NCBI GenBank assembly: GCA_964016885.1
Contig: OZ024744.1
Location: 22,986,798-23,050,797 of the forward strand
Direction of reading: 5' to 3'
DNA: 64,000 bases
Source of the DNA: Eledone cirrhosa
Taxonomy: Eukaryota > Mollusca > Cephalopoda > Octopoda > Eledonidae
Shown here: positions 37,229 to 51,045 of the stretch, in pieces
How positions within the stretch are numbered: the stretch's first letter is position 1
How the letters are laid out: each line of letters opens with the position of its first letter
Position numbers and translations under genes: made by a program
The notes under the pieces: generated by a model
The model's database searches: none
Seen by the model: only the letters and a program-made list of their open reading frames with translations
Told to the model about the DNA's origin: nothing

Positions 37229-39875
37229 GAGTGTTATCTTAAGATTCATCTGTTGTTAAAACGAATCAGTTCTGAAGAATCAACTTTTGTTGAAACGAGT
37301 TTTATTTGAAGATTCAACTGTTGTTAAAACGAGTCAGTGCTTAAGGTTGAACTGTTGATAAAACGAGTCAGTTCTTAAGATTCAACTGTTGTTAAAACGA
37401 GTTTTATCTTAAGATTCAGATGTTGTTAAAACGAGTCAGTTCTTAAGATTCAACTGTTGTTAAAACGAATTTTATCTTAAGATTCAACTGTTGTTAAAAC
37501 GAGTTTTATCTTAAGATTCAGCTGTTGTTAAAACGAATCAGTTCTTAAGATTCAACTGTTGTTAAAACGAGTTTTATTTGAAGATTCAACTGTTGTTAAG
37601 ACGAGTCAGTTCTTAAGGTTGAACTCTTGATAAAACGAGTCAGTTCTTAAGATTCAACTGTTGTAAAACGAGTTTTATCTTAAGATTCAGCTGTTGTTAA
37701 AACGAGTCAGTTCTTAAGATTCAACTGTTGTTAAAACGAGTTTTATCTTAAGATTCAACTGTTGTTAAAACGAATCAGTTCTTAAGATTCAACTGTTGTT
37801 AAAATGAGTCAGTTCTTAAGATTCAACTGTTGTAAAAACTAGTTTCATCTTAAGATTCAACTGTTGTTAAAATGAGTCAGCTCTTAAGATTCAACTGTTG
37901 TTAAAACGAGTTTTATCTTAAGATTCAACTGTTGTTAAAACGAGTCAGTTCTTAAGATTCAACTGTTGTTAAAACGAGTTTTATTTGAGGATTCAACTGT
38001 TGTTAAAACGAGTCATTTCTTAAGGTTGAACTGTTGATAAAACGAGTCAGTTCTTAAGATTCAACTGTTGTTAAAACGAGTTTTATCTAAAGATTCAGCT
38101 GTTGTTAAAATGAGTCAGTTCTTAAGATTCAACTGTTGTTAAAACGAGTTTTATCTTAAGATTCAACTGTTGTTAAAACGAGTCAGTTCTGAAGAATCAA
38201 CTGTTGTTAAAACGAGTTTTATTTGAAGATTCAACTGTTGTTAAAACGAGTTTTATCTTAAGATTCAGCTGTTGTTAAAACGAGTCAGTTCTTAAGATAC
38301 AACTGTTGTTAAGACGAATTTTATCTTAAGATTCAACTGTTGTTAAAACGAGTTTTATCTTAAGATTCAGCTGTTGTTAAAACGAATCAGTTCTTAAGAT
38401 TCAACTGTTGTTAAAACGAGTTTTATTTGAAGATTCAACTGTTGTAAAACGAGTTTTATCTTAAGATTCAGCTGTTGTTAAAACGAGTCAGTTCTTAAGA
38501 TTCAACTGTTGTTAAAACGAGTTTTATCTTAAGATTCAGCTGTTGTTAAAACGAGTCAGTTCTTAAGATTCAACTGTTGTTAAAACGAATCAGTTCTTAA
38601 GATTCAACTGTTGTTAAAATGAGTCAGTTCTTAAGATTCAACTGTTGTAAAACGAGTTTTATCTTAAGATTCAGCTGTTGTTAAAACGAGTCAGTTCTTA
38701 AGATTCAACTGTTGTTAAAACGAGTTTTATCTTAAGATTCAACTGTTGTTAAAACGAATCAGTTCTTAAGATTCAACTGTTGTTAAAACTAATTTTATTT
38801 GAAGATTCAACTGTTGTTAAGATGAGTCAGTTCTTAAGGTTGAACTGTTGATAAAACGAGTCAGTTCTTAAGATTCAACTGTTGTTAAAACGAGTTTTAT
38901 CTTAAGATTTAGCTGTTGTTAAAACGAGTCAGTTCTTAAGATTCAACTGTTGTTAAAACGAGTTTATCTTAAAATTCAGCCGTTGTTAAAACGAGTCAGT
39001 TCTTAAGATTCAACTGTTGTTAAAACGAGTTTTATCTTAAGATTCAACTGTTGTTAAAATGAGTCAGTTCTTAAGATTCAACTGTTGTTAAAACGAGTTT
39101 TATTTGAGGATTCAACTGTTGTTAAAACGAGTCAGTTCTTAAGGTTGAACTGTTGATAAAACGAGTCAGTTCTTAAGATTCAACTGTTGTTAAAACGAGT
39201 TTTATCTTAAGATTCAACTGTTGTTAAAATGAGTCAGTTCTTAAGATTCAACTGTTGTTAAAACGAGTTTTATCTTAAGATTCAACTGTTGTTAAAACGA
39301 GTCAGTTCTTAAGATTCAACTGTTGTTAAAACGAGTTTTATTTGAAGATTCAACTGTTGTTAAAACGAGTCAGTGCTTAAGGTTGAACTGTTGATAAAAC
39401 GAGTCAGTTCTTAAGATTCAACTGTTGTTAAAACGAATTTTATCTTAAGATTCAACTGTTGTTAAAACGAGTTTTATCTTAAGATTCAGCTGTTGTTAAA
39501 ACGAATCAGCTCTTAAGATTCAACTGTTGTTAAAACGAATTTTATTTGAAGATTCAACTGTTGTTAAGATGAGTCAGTTCTTAAGGTTGAACTGTTCATA
39601 AAACGAGTCAATTCTTAAGATTCAACTGTTGTTAAAACGAGTTTTATCTTAAGATTTAGCTGTTGTTAAAACGAGTTAGTTCTTAAGATTCAACTGTTGT
39701 TAAAACGAGTTTATCTTAAAATTCAGCCGTTGTTAAAACGAGTCAGTTCTTAAGATTCAACTGTTGTTAAAACGAGTTTTATCTTAAGATTCAACTGTTG
39801 TTAAAACGAGTTTTATCTTAAGATTCAGCTGTTGTTAAAACGAGTCAGTTCTTAAGATTCAACTGTTGTTAAAAC
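37229..39875 (+). repeat. HOR block 15 (2647 bp)
   Basis: The block is 78 monomers minus 5 bases. The anchor is followed by CGAATCAGTTCTGAAG (most anchors have CGAGTCAG), a sub-type shared with the anchors at 43204, 51046, 56784 and 63270. It also has GAATCAACTTTTGTTGAAAC near 37276, AAACTAGTTT at 37836, GAGTCATTTC near 38014 and TAAGACGAATTTT near 38309. The next anchor of the same sub-type is 5975 bp downstream. Confidence 0.8.
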
Positions 39876-42800
39876 GAGTGTTATCTTAAGATTCATCTGT
39901 TGTTAAAACGAGTCAGTTCTGAAGAATCAACTGTTGTTAAAACGAGTTTTATTTGAAGATTCAACTGTTGTTAAAACGAGTCAGTGCTTAAGGTTGAACT
40001 GTTGATAAAACGAGTCAGTTCTTAAGATTCAACTGTTGTTAAAACGAGTTTTATCTTAAGATTCAGATGTTGTTAAAACGAGTCAGTTCTTAAGATTCAA
40101 CTGTTGTTAAAACGAATTTTATCTTAAGATTCAACTGTTGTTAAAACGAGTTTTATCTTAAGATTCAGCTGTTGTTAAAATGAATCAGTTCTTAAGATTC
40201 AACTGTTGTTAAAACGAGTTTTATTTGAAGATTCAACTGTTGTTAAGACGAGTCAGTTCTTAAGGTTGAACTCTTGATAAAACGAGTCAGTTCTTAAGAT
40301 TCAACTGTTGTAAAACGAGTTTTATCTTAAGATTCAGCTGTTGTTAAAACGAGTCAGTTCTTTAGATTCAACTGTTGTTAAAACGAGTTTTATCTTAAGA
40401 TTCAACTGTTGTTAAAACGAATCAGTTCTTAAGATTCAACTGTTGTTAAAATGAGTCAGTTCTTAAGATTCAACTGTTGTAAAAACTAGTTTCATCTTAA
40501 GATTCAACTGTTGTTAAAACTAGTCAGTTCTTAAGATTCAACTGTAGTTAAAACGAGTTTTATCTGAAGATTCAACTGTTGTTAAAACGAATCAGTTCTT
40601 AAGATTCAGCTGTTGTTAAAATGAGTCAGTTCTTAAGATTCAACTGTTGTTAAAACGAGTTTTATCTTAAGATTCAACTGTTGTTAAAACGAGTCAGTTC
40701 TGAAGAATCAACTGTTGTTAAAACGAGTTTTATCTGAAGATTCAACTGTTGTTAAAACGAATCAGTTCTTAAGATTCAACTGTTGTTAAAATGAGTCAGC
40801 TCTTAAGATTCAACTGTTGTTAAAACGAGTTTTATCTTAAGATTCAACTGTTGTTAAAACGAGTCAGTTCTTAAGATTCAACTGTTGTTAAAACGAGTTT
40901 TATTTGAGGATTCAACTGTTGTTAAAACGAGTCAGTTCTTAAGGTTGAACTGTTGATAAAACGAGTCAGTTCTTAAGATTCAACTGTTGTTAAAACGAGT
41001 TTTATCTAAAGATTCAGCTGTTGTTAAAATGAGTCAGTTCTTAAGATTCAACTGTTGTTAAAACGAGTTTTATCTTAAGATTCAGCTGTTGTTAAAACGA
41101 ATCAGTTCTTAAGATTCAACTGTTGTTAAAACGAGTTTTATTTGAAGATTCAACTGTTGTAAAACGAGTTTTATCTTAAGATTCAGCTGTTGTTAAAACG
41201 AGTCAGTTCTTAAGATTCAACTGTTGTTAAAACGAGTTTTATCTTAAGATTCAACTGTTGTTAAAACGAATCAATTCTTAAGATTCAACTGTTGTTAAAA
41301 TGAGTCAGTTCTTAAGATTCAACTGTTGTTAAAACGAGTTTTATCTTAAGATTCAACTGTTGTTAAAACGAGTCAGTTCTTAAGATTCAACTGTAGTTAA
41401 AACGAGTTTTATCTGAAGATTCAACTGTTGTTAAAACGAATCAGTTGTTAAGATTCAACTGTTGTTAAAATGAGTCAGTTCTTAAGATTCAACTGTTGTT
41501 AAAACGAGTTTTATCTTAAGATTCAACTGTTGTTAAAACGAGTCAGTTCTTAAGATTCAACTGTTGTTAAAACGAGTTTTATCTTAAGATTCAACTGTTG
41601 TTAAAATGAGTCAGTTCTTAAGATTCAACCGTTGTTAAAACGAGTTTTATCTTAAGATTCAACTGTTGTTAAAACGAGTCAGTTCTTAAGATTCAACTGT
41701 TGTTAAAGCGAGTTTTATTTGAAGATTCAACTGTTGTTAAAACGAGTCAGTGCTTAAGGTTGAACTGTTGATAAAACGAGTCAGTTCTTAAGATTCAACT
41801 GTTGTTAAAACGAGTTTTGTCTTAAGATTCAGCTGTTGTTAAAACGAGTCAGTTCTTAAGATTCAACTGTTGTTAAAACGAATTTTATCTAAAGATTCAA
41901 CTGTTGTTAAAACGAGTCAGTTCTTAAGATTCAACTGTTGTTAAAACTAATTTTATTTGAAGATTCAACTGTTGTTAAGATGAGTCAGTTCTTAAGGTTG
42001 AACTGTTGATAAAACGAGTCAGTTCTTAAGATTCAACTGTTGTTAAAACGAGTTTTATCTTAAAATTCAGCCGTTGTTAAAACGAGTCAGTTCTTAAGAT
42101 TCAACTGTTGTTAAAACGAGTTTTATCTTAAGATTCAACTGTTGTTAAAATGAGTCAGTTCTTAAGATTCAACTGTTGTTAAAACGAGTTTTATTTGAGG
42201 ATTCAACTGTTGTTAAAACGAGTCAGTTCTTAAGGTTGAACTGTTGATAAAACGAGTCAGTTCTTAAGATTCAACTGTTGTTAAAACGAGTTTTATCTTA
42301 AGATTCAACTGTTGTTAAAATGAGTCAGTTCTTAAGATTCAACTGTTGTTAAAACGAGTTTTATCTTAAGATTCAACTGTTGTTAAAACGAGTCAGTTCT
42401 TAAGATTCAACTGTTGTTAAAACGAGTTTTATTTGAAGATTCAACTGTTGTTAAAACGAGTCAGTGCTTAAGGTTGAACTGTTGATAAAACGAGTCAGTT
42501 CTTAAGATTCAACTGTTGTTAAAAAGAGTTTTATCTTAAGATTCAGCTGTTGTTAAAACGAGTCAGTTCTTAAGATTCAACTGTTGTTAAAACGAATTTT
42601 ATCTTAAGATTCAACTGTTGTTAAAACGAGTTTTATCTTAAGATTCAGCTGTTGTTAAAACGAATCAGCTCTTAAGATTCAACTGTTGTTAAAACGAATT
42701 TTATTTGAAGATTCAACTGTTGTTAAGATGAGTCAGTTCTTAAGGTTGAACTGTTCATAAAACGAGTCAGTTCTTAAGATTCAACTGTTGTTAAAACGAG

Positions 42801-43203
42801 TTTTATCTTAAGATTTAGCTGTTGTTAAAACGAGTTAGTTCTTAAGATTCAACTGTTGTTAAAACGAGTTTATCTTAAAATTCAGCCGTTGTTAAAACGA
42901 GTCAGTTCTTAAGATTCAACTGTTGTTAAAACGAGTTTTATCTTAAGATTCAACTGTTGTTAAAACGAGTTTTATCTTCAGATTCAGCTGTTGTTAAAAC
43001 GAGTCAGTTCTTAAGATTCAACTGTTGTTAAACGAATTTTATCTTAAGATTCAACTGTTGTTAAAACGAGTTTTATCTTAAGATTCAGCTGTTGTTAAAA
43101 CGAATCAGTTCTTAAGATTCAACTGTTGTTAAAACGAGTTTTATCTTAAGATTCAACTGTTGTTAAAACGAATCAGTTCTTAAGATTCAACTGTTGTTAA
43201 AAC
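39876..43203 (+). repeat. HOR block 16 (3328 bp)
   Basis: The block is 98 monomers minus 4 bases. AAAATGAATCAG near 40179 and AAACTAGTTT at 40483 keep the usual order. From about 40.7 kb it follows block 14 at 5.84-5.94 kb (GAGTTTTGTC near 35870 and 41812). CTTTAGATTC near 40361 is private. The length happens to equal that of block 4, but the marker content differs, so the two are not direct sister copies. Confidence 0.8.
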
Positions 43204-46200
43204 GAGTGTTATCTTAAGATTCATCTGTTGTTAAAACGAATCAGTTCTGAAGAATCAGCTGTTGTTGAAACGAGTTTTATTTGAAGATTCAACTGTTGTT
43301 AAAACGAGTCAGTGCTTAAGGTTGAACTGTTGATAAAACGAGTCAGTTCTTAAGATTCAACTGTTGTTAAAACGAGTTTTATCTTAAGATTCAGATGTTG
43401 TTAAAACGAGTCAGTTCTTAAGATTCAACTGTTGTTAAAACGAATTTTATCTTAAGATTCAACTGTTGTTAAAACGAGTTTTATCTTAAGATTCAGCTGT
43501 TGTTAAAACGAATCAGTTCTTAAGATTCAACTGTTGTTAAAACGAGTTTTATTTGAAGATTCAACTGTTGTTAAGACGAGTCAGTTCTTAAGGTTGAACT
43601 CTTGATAAAACGAGTCAGTTCTTAAGATTCAACTGTTGTAAAACGAGTTTTATCTTAAGATTCAGCTGTTGTTAAAACGAGTCAGTTCTTAAGATTCAAC
43701 TGTTGTTAAAACGAGTTTTATCTTAAGATTCAACTGTTGTTAAAACGAATCAGTTCTTAAGATTCAACTGTTGTTAAAATGAGTCAGTTCTTAAGATTCA
43801 ACTGTTGTAATAACTAGTTTCATCTTAAGATTCAACTGTTGTTAAAATGAGTCAGCTCTTAAGATTCAACTGTTGTTAAAACGAGTTTTATCTTAAGATT
43901 CAACTGTTGTTAAAACGAGTCAGTTCTTAAGATTCAACTGTTGTTAAAACGAGTTTTATTTGAGGATTCAACTGTTGTTAAAACGAGTCATTTCTTAAGG
44001 TTGAACTGTTGATAAAACGAGTCAGTTCTTAAGATTCAACTGTTGTTAAAACGAGTTTTATCTAAAGATTCAGCTGTTGTTAAAATGAGTCAGTTCTTAA
44101 GATTCAACTGTTGTTAAAACGAGTTTTATCTTAAGATTCAACTGTTGTTAAAACGAGTCAGTTCTGAAGAATCAACTGTTGTTAAAACGAGTTTTATTTG
44201 AAGATTCAACTGTTGTTAAAACGAGTTTTATCTTAAGATTCAGCTGTTGTTAAAACGAGTCAGTTCTTAAGATACAACTGTTGTTAAGACGAATTTTATC
44301 TTAAGATTCAACTGTTGTTAAAACGAGTTTTATCTTAAGATTCAGCTGTTGTTAAAACGAATCAGTTCTTAAGATTCAACTGTTGTTAAAACGAGTTTTA
44401 TTTGAAGATTCAACTGTTGTAAAACGAGTTTTATCTTAAGATTCAGCTGTTGTTAAAACGAGTCAGTTCTTAAGATTCAACTGTTGTTAAAACGAGTTTT
44501 ATCTTAAGATTCAGCTGTTGTTAAAACGAGTCAGTTCTTAAGATTCAACTGTTGTTAAAACGAATCAGTTCTTAAGATTCAACTGTTGTTAAAATGAGTC
44601 AGTTCTTAAGATTCAACTGTTGTAAAACGAGTTTTATCTTAAGATTCAGCTGTTGTTAAAACGAGTCAGTTCTTAAGATTCAACTGTTGTTAAAACGAGT
44701 TTTATCTTAAGATTCAACTGTTGTTAAAACGAATCAGTTCTTAAGATTCAACTGTTGTTAAAATGAGTCAGTTCTTAAGATTCAACTGTTGTAAAACGAG
44801 TTTTATCTTAAGATTCAGCTGTTGTTAAAACGAGTCAGTTCTTAAGATTCAACTGTAGTTAAAACGAGTTTTATCTGAAGATTCAACTGTTGTTAAAACG
44901 AATCAGTTCTTAAGATTCAACTGTTGTTAAAACGAGTTTTATCTTAAGATTCAACTGTTGTTAAAACGAGTCAGTTCTTAAGATTCAACTGTTGTTAAAA
45001 CGAGTTTTATCTTAAGATTCAACTGTTGTTAAAATGAGTCAGTTCTTAAGATTCAACCGTTGTTAAAACGAGTTTTATCTTAAGATTCAACTGTTGTTAA
45101 AACGAGTCAGTTCTTAAGATTCAACTGTTGTTAAAGCGAGTTTTATTTGAAGATTCAACTGTTGTTAAAACGAGTCAGTGCTTAAGGTTGAACTGTTGAT
45201 AAAACGAGTCAGTTCTTAAGATTCAACTGTTGTTAAAACGAGTTTTATTTGAGGATTCAACTGTTGTTAAAACGAGTCATTTCTTAAGGTTGAACTGTTG
45301 ATAAAACGAGTCAGTTCTTAAGATTCAACTGTTGTTAAAACGAGTTTTATCTAAAGATTCAGCTGTTGTTAAAATGAGTCAGTTCTTAAGATTCAACTGT
45401 TGTTAAAACGAGTTTTATCTTAAGATTCAACTGTTGTTAAAACGAGTCAGTTCTGAAGAATCAACTGTTGTTAAAACGAGTTTTATTTGAAGATTCAACT
45501 GTTGTTAAAACGAGTTTTATCTTAAGATTCAGCTGTTGTTAAAACGAGTCAGTTCTTAAGATACAACTGTTGTTAAGACGAATTTTATCTTAAGATTCAA
45601 CTGTTGTTAAAACGAGTTTTATCTTAAGATTCAGCTGTTGTTAAAACGAATCAGTTCTTAAGATTCAACTGTTGTTAAAACGAGTTTTATCTTAAGATTC
45701 AGCTGTTGTTAAAACGAGTCAGTTCTTAAGATTCAACTGTTGTTAAAACGAATCAGTTCTTAAGATTCAACTGTTGTTAAAATGAGTCAGTTCTTAAGAT
45801 TCAACTGTTGTAAAACGAGTTTTATCTTAAGATTCAGCTGTTGTTAAAACGAGTCAGTTCTTAAGATTCAACTGTTGTTAAAACGAGTTTTATCTTAAGA
45901 TTCAACTGTTGTTAAAACGAATCAGTTCTTAAGATTCAACTGTTGTTAAAATGAGTCAGTTCTTAAGATTCAACTGTTGTAAAACGAGTTTTATCTTAAG
46001 ATTCAGCTGTTGTTAAAACGAGTCAGTTCTTAAGATTCAACTGTAGTTAAAACGAGTTTTATCTGAAGATTCAACTGTTGTTAAAACGAATCAGTTGTTA
46101 AGATTCAACTGTTGTTAAAATGAGTCAGTTCTTAAGATTCAACTGTTGTTAAAACGAGTTTTATCTTAAGATTCAACTGTTGTTAAAACGAGTCAGTTCT

Positions 46201-47208
46201 TAAGATTCAACTGTTGTTAAAACGAGTTTTATCTTAAGATTCAACTGTTGTTAAAATGAGTCAGTTCTTAAGATTCAACCGTTGTTAAAACGAGTTTTAT
46301 CTTAAGATTCAACTGTTGTTAAAACGAGTCAGTTCTTAAGATTCAACTGTTGTTAAAGCGAGTTTTATTTGAAGATTCAACTGTTGTTAAAACGAGTCAG
46401 TGCTTAAGGTTGAACTGTTGATAAAACGAGTCAGTTCTTAAGATTCAACTGTTGTTAAAACGAGTTTTATCTTAAGATTCAGCTGTTGTTAAAACGAGTC
46501 AGTTCTTAAGATTCAACTGTTGTTAAAACGAATTTTATCTTAAGATTCAACTGTTGTTAAAACGAGTTTTATCTTAAGATTCAGCTGTTGTTAAAACGAA
46601 TCAGTTCTTAAGATTCAACTGTTGTTAAAACTAATTTTATTTGAAGATTCAACTGTTGTTAAGATGAGTCAGTTCTTAAGGTTGAACTGTTGATAAAACG
46701 AGTCAGTTCTTAAGATTCAACTGTTGTTAAAACGAGTTTTATCTTAAGATTTAGCTGTTGTTAAAACGAGTCAGTTCTTAAGATTCAACTGTTGTTAAAA
46801 CGAGTTTATCTTAAAATTCAGCCGTTGTTAAAACGAGTCAGTTCTTAATATTCAACTGTTGTTAAAACGAGTTTTATCTTAAGATTCAACTGTTGTTAAA
46901 ATGAGTCAGTTCTTAAGATTCAACTGTTGTTAAAACGAGTTTTATTTGAGGATTCAACTGTTGTTAAAACGAGTCAGTTCTTAAAGTTGAACTGTTGATA
47001 AAACGAGTCAGTTCTTAAGATTCAACTGTTGTTAAAACGAGTTTTATCTTAAGATTCAACTGTTGTTAAAATGAGTCAGTTCTTAAGATTCAACTGTTGT
47101 TAAAACGAGTTTTATCTTAAGATTCAACTGTTGTTAAAACGAGTTTTATCTTAAGATTCAGCTGTTGTTAAAACGAGTCAGTTCTTAAGATTCAACTGTT
47201 GTTAAAAC
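43204..47208 (+). repeat. HOR block 17 (4005 bp), with internal 1.29-kb duplication
   Basis: This is the longest anchor spacing, 118 monomers minus 7 bases. GAGTTTTATTTGAGG followed by GAGTCATTTC occurs at 43951 and again at 45240, and TAAGACGAATTTT near 44285 and 45574, both 1289 bp apart. The second copy then lacks three monomers (the next type-1 33-bp monomer is about 1188 bp away). TAACTAGTTT at 43811 is a broken form of the AAACTAGTTT palindrome. At about 46.8 kb the block enters the last region (CTTAATATTC near 46847, CTTAAAGTTG near 46981). Confidence 0.82.
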
Positions 47209-48872
47209 GAGTGTTATCTTAAGATTCATCTGTTGTTAAAACGAGTCAGTTCTGAAGAATCAACTGTTGTTAAAACGAGTTTTATTTGAAGATTCAACTG
47301 TTGTTAAAACGAGTCAGTGCTTAAGGTTGAACTGTTGATAAAACGAGTCAGTTCTTAAGATTCAACTGTTGTTAAAACGAGTTTTATCTTAAGATTCAGA
47401 TGTTGTTAAAACGAGTCAGTTCTTAAGATTCAACTGTTGTTAAAACGAATTTTATCTTAAGATTCAACTGTTGTTAAAACGAGTTTTATCTTAAGATTCA
47501 GCTGTTGTTAAAATGAATCAGTTCTTAAGATTCAACTGTTGTTAAAACGAGTTTTATTTGAAGATTCAACTGTTGTTAAGACGAGTCAGTTCTTAAGGTT
47601 GAACTCTTGATAAAACGAGTCAGTTCTTAAGATTCAACTGTTGTAAAACGAGTTTTATCTTAAGATTCAACTGTTGTTAAAATGAGTCAGTTCTTAAGAT
47701 TCAACCGTTGTTAAAACGAGTTTTATCTTAAGATTCAACTGTTGTTAAAATGAGTCAGTTCTTAAGATTCAACCGTTGTTAAAACGAGTTTTATCTTAAG
47801 ATTCAACTGTTGTTAAAACGAGTCAGTTCTTAAGATTCAACTGTTGTTAAAGCGAGTTTTATTTGAAGATTCAACTGTTGTTAAAACGTGTCAGTGCTTA
47901 AGGTTGAACTGTTGATAAAACGAGTCAGTTCTTAAGATTCAACTGTTGTTAAAACGAGTTTTGTCTTAAGATTCAGCTGTTGTTAAAACGAGTCAGTTCT
48001 TAAGATTCAACTGTTGTTAAAACGAATTTTATCTAAAGATTCAACTGTTGTTAAAACGAGTTTTATCTTAAGATTCAGCTGTTGTTAAAACGAATCAGTT
48101 CTTAAGATTCAACTGTTGTTAAAACTAATTTTATTTGAAGATTCAACTGTTGTTAAGATGAGTCAGTTCTTAAGGTTGAACTGTTGATAAAACGAGTCAG
48201 TTCTTAAGATTCAACTGTTGTTAAAACGAGTTTTATCTTAAAATTCAGCCGTTGTTAAAACGAGTCAGTTCTTAAGATTCAACTGTTGTTAAAACGAGTT
48301 TTATCTTAATATTCAACTGTTGTTAAAATGAGTCAGTTCTTAAGATTCAACTGTTGTTAAAACGAGTTTTATTTGAGGATTCAACTGTTGTTAAAACGAG
48401 TCAGTTCTTAAGGTTGAACTGTTGATAAAACGAGTCAGTTCTTAAGATTCAACTGTTGTTAAAACGAGTTTATCTTAAAATTCAGCCGTTGTTAAAACGA
48501 GTCAGTTCTTAATATTCAACTGTTGTTAAAACGAGTTTTATCTTAAGATTCAACTGTTGTTAAAATGAGTCAGTTCTTAAGATTCAACTGTTGTTAAAAC
48601 GAGTTTTATTTGAGGATTCAACTGTTGTTAAAACGAGTCAGTTCTTAAAGTTGAACTGTTGATAAAACGAGTCAGTTCTTAAGATTCAACTGTTGTTAAA
48701 ACGAGTTTTATCTTAAGATTCAACTGTTGTTAAAATGAGTCAGTTCTTAAGATTCAACTGTTGTTAAAACGAGTTTTATCTTAAGATTCAACTGTTGTTA
48801 AAACGAGTTTTATCTTAAGATTCAGCTGTTGTTAAAACGAGTCAGTTCTTAAGATTCAACTGTTGTTAAAAC
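47209..48872 (+). repeat. HOR block 18 (1664 bp module)
   Basis: The block is 49 monomers minus 2 bases. It is the first complete copy of the 1664-bp module, which recurs at 59433-61096 and, without its anchor, upstream of 54611. Marker order is anchor, CAGATG, AAAATGAATCAG, CTCTTGATAAAAC, type-1 33-bp monomer, two CAACCG monomers, GAGTTTTGTC, AAAACTAATTTT, CTTAATATTC, type-2 33-bp monomer, CTTAAAGTTG. ACGTGTCAG near 47887 is private. Confidence 0.85.
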
Positions 48873-51045
48873 GAGTGTTATCTTAAGATTCATCTGTTGT
48901 TAAAACGAGTCAGTTCTGAAGAATCAACTGTTGTTAAAACGAGTTTTATTTGAAGATTCAACTGTTGTTAAAACGAGTCAGTGCTTAAGGTTGAACTGTT
49001 GATAAAACGAGTCAGTTCTTAAGATTCAACTGTTGTTAAAACGAGTTTTATCTTAAGATTCAGATGTTGTTAAAACGAGTCAGTTCTTAAGATTCAACTG
49101 TTGTTAAAACGAATTTTATCTTAAGATTCAACTGTTGTTAAAACGAGTTTTATCTTAAGATTCAGCTGTTGTTAAAATGAATCAGTTCTTAAGATTCAAC
49201 TGTTGTTAAAACGAGTTTTATTTGAAGATTCAACTGTTGTTAAGACGAGTCAGTTCTTAAGGTTGAACTCTTGATAAAACGAGTCAGTTCTTAAGATTCA
49301 ACTGTTGTAAAACGAGTTTTATCTTAAGATTCAACTGTTGTTAAAATGAGTCAGTTCTTAAGATTCAACCGTTGTTAAAACGAGTTTTATCTTAAGATTC
49401 AACTGTTGTTAAAATGAGTCAGTTCTTAAGATTCAACCGTTGTTAAAACGAGTTTTATCTTAAGATTCAACTGTTGTTAAAACGAGTCAGTTCTTAAGAT
49501 TCAACTGTTGTTAAAGCGAGTTTTATTTGAAGATTCAACTGTTGTTAAAACGAGTCAGTGCTTAAGGTTGAACTGTTGATAAAACGAGTCAGTTCTTAAG
49601 ATTCAACTGTTGTTAAAACGAGTTTTGTCTTAAGATTCAGCTGTTGTTAAAACGAGTCAGTTCTTAAGATTCAACTGTTGTTAAAACGAATTTTATCTAA
49701 AGATTCAACTGTTGTTAAAACGAGTTTTATCTTAAGATTCAGCTGTTGTTAAAACGAATCAGTTCTTAAGATTCAACTGTTGTTAAAACTAATTTTATTT
49801 GAAGATTCAACTGTTGTTAAGATGAGTCAGTTCTTAAGGTTGAACTGTTGATAAAACGAGTCAGTTCTTAAGATTCAACTGTTGTTAAAACGAGTTTTAT
49901 CTTAAAATTCAGCCGTTGTTAAAACGAGTCAGTTCTTAAGATTCAACTGTTGTTAAAACGAGTTTTATCTTAATATTCAACTGTTGTTAAAATGAGTCAG
50001 TTCTTAAGATTCAACTGTTGTTAAAACGAGTTTTATTTGAGGATTCAACTGTTGTTAAAACGAGTCAGTTCTTAAGGTTGAACTGTTAATAAAACGAGTC
50101 AGTTCTTAAGATTCAACTGTTGTTAAAACGAGTTTTATCTTAAGATTCAACTGTTGTTAAAATGAGTCAGTTCTTAAGATTCAACTGTTGTTAAAACGAG
50201 TTTTATCTTAAGATTCAACTGTTGTTAAAACGAGTCAGTTCTTAAGATTCAACTGTTGTTAAAACGAGTTTTATTTGAAGATTCAACTGTTGTTAAAACG
50301 AGTCAGTGCTTAAGGTTGAACTGTTGATAAAACGAGTCAGTTCTTAAGATTCAACTGTTGTTAAAAAGAGTTTTATCTTAAGATTCAGCTGTTGTTAAAA
50401 CGAGTCAGTTCTTAAGATTCAACTGTTGTTAAAACGAATTTTATCTTAAGATTCAACTGTTGTTAAAACGAGTTTTATCTTAAGATTCAGCTGTTGTTAA
50501 AACGAATCAGCTCTTAAGATTCAACTGTTGTTAAAACGAATTTTATTTGAAGATTCAACTGTTGTTAAGATGAGTCAGTTCTTAAGGTTGAACTGTTCAT
50601 AAAACGAGTCAGTTCTTAAGATTCAACTGTTGTTAAAACGAGTTTTATCTTAAGATTTAGCTGTTGTTAAAACGAGTTAGTTCTTAAGATTCAACTGTTG
50701 TTAAAACGAGTTTATCTTAAAATTCAGCCATTGTTAAAACGAGTCAGTTCTTAAGATTCAACTGTTGTTAAAACGAGTTTTATCTTAAGATTCAACTGTT
50801 GTTAAAACGAGTTTTATCTTAAGATTCAGCTGTTGTTAAAACGAGTCAGTTCTTAAGATTCAACTGTTGTTAAACGAATTTTATCTTAAGATTCAACTCT
50901 TGTTAAAACGAGTTTTATCTTAAGATTCAGCTGTTGTTAAAACGAATCAGTTCTTAAGATTCAACTGTTGTTAAAACTCGTTTTATCTTAAGATTCAACT
51001 GTTGTTAAAACGAATCAGTTCTTAAGATTCAACTGTTGTTAAAAC
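48873..51045 (+). repeat. HOR block 19 (2173 bp module)
   Basis: The block is 64 monomers minus 3 bases. It is the first copy of a module found again at 54611-56783 and 61097-63269. GAGTTTTGTC lies 747 bp from the anchor in all three. Private changes are GTTAATAAAAC near 50088, GCCATTGTT near 50727 and CAACTCTTGTTAAAAC near 50895. It ends with the type-3 33-bp monomer and AAAACTCGTTTT. Confidence 0.87.

Noticed and set aside
21477..43203. Shared superunit of 5975 bp (21477-27451 and 37229-43203 have equal length)
   Set aside because: Both sums are 5975 bp, but the marker content differs (CAACAGTTG and GATGTGTCAG only in the first; CGAATCAG anchor and GAGTTTTGTC only in the second). Equal length is probably chance.
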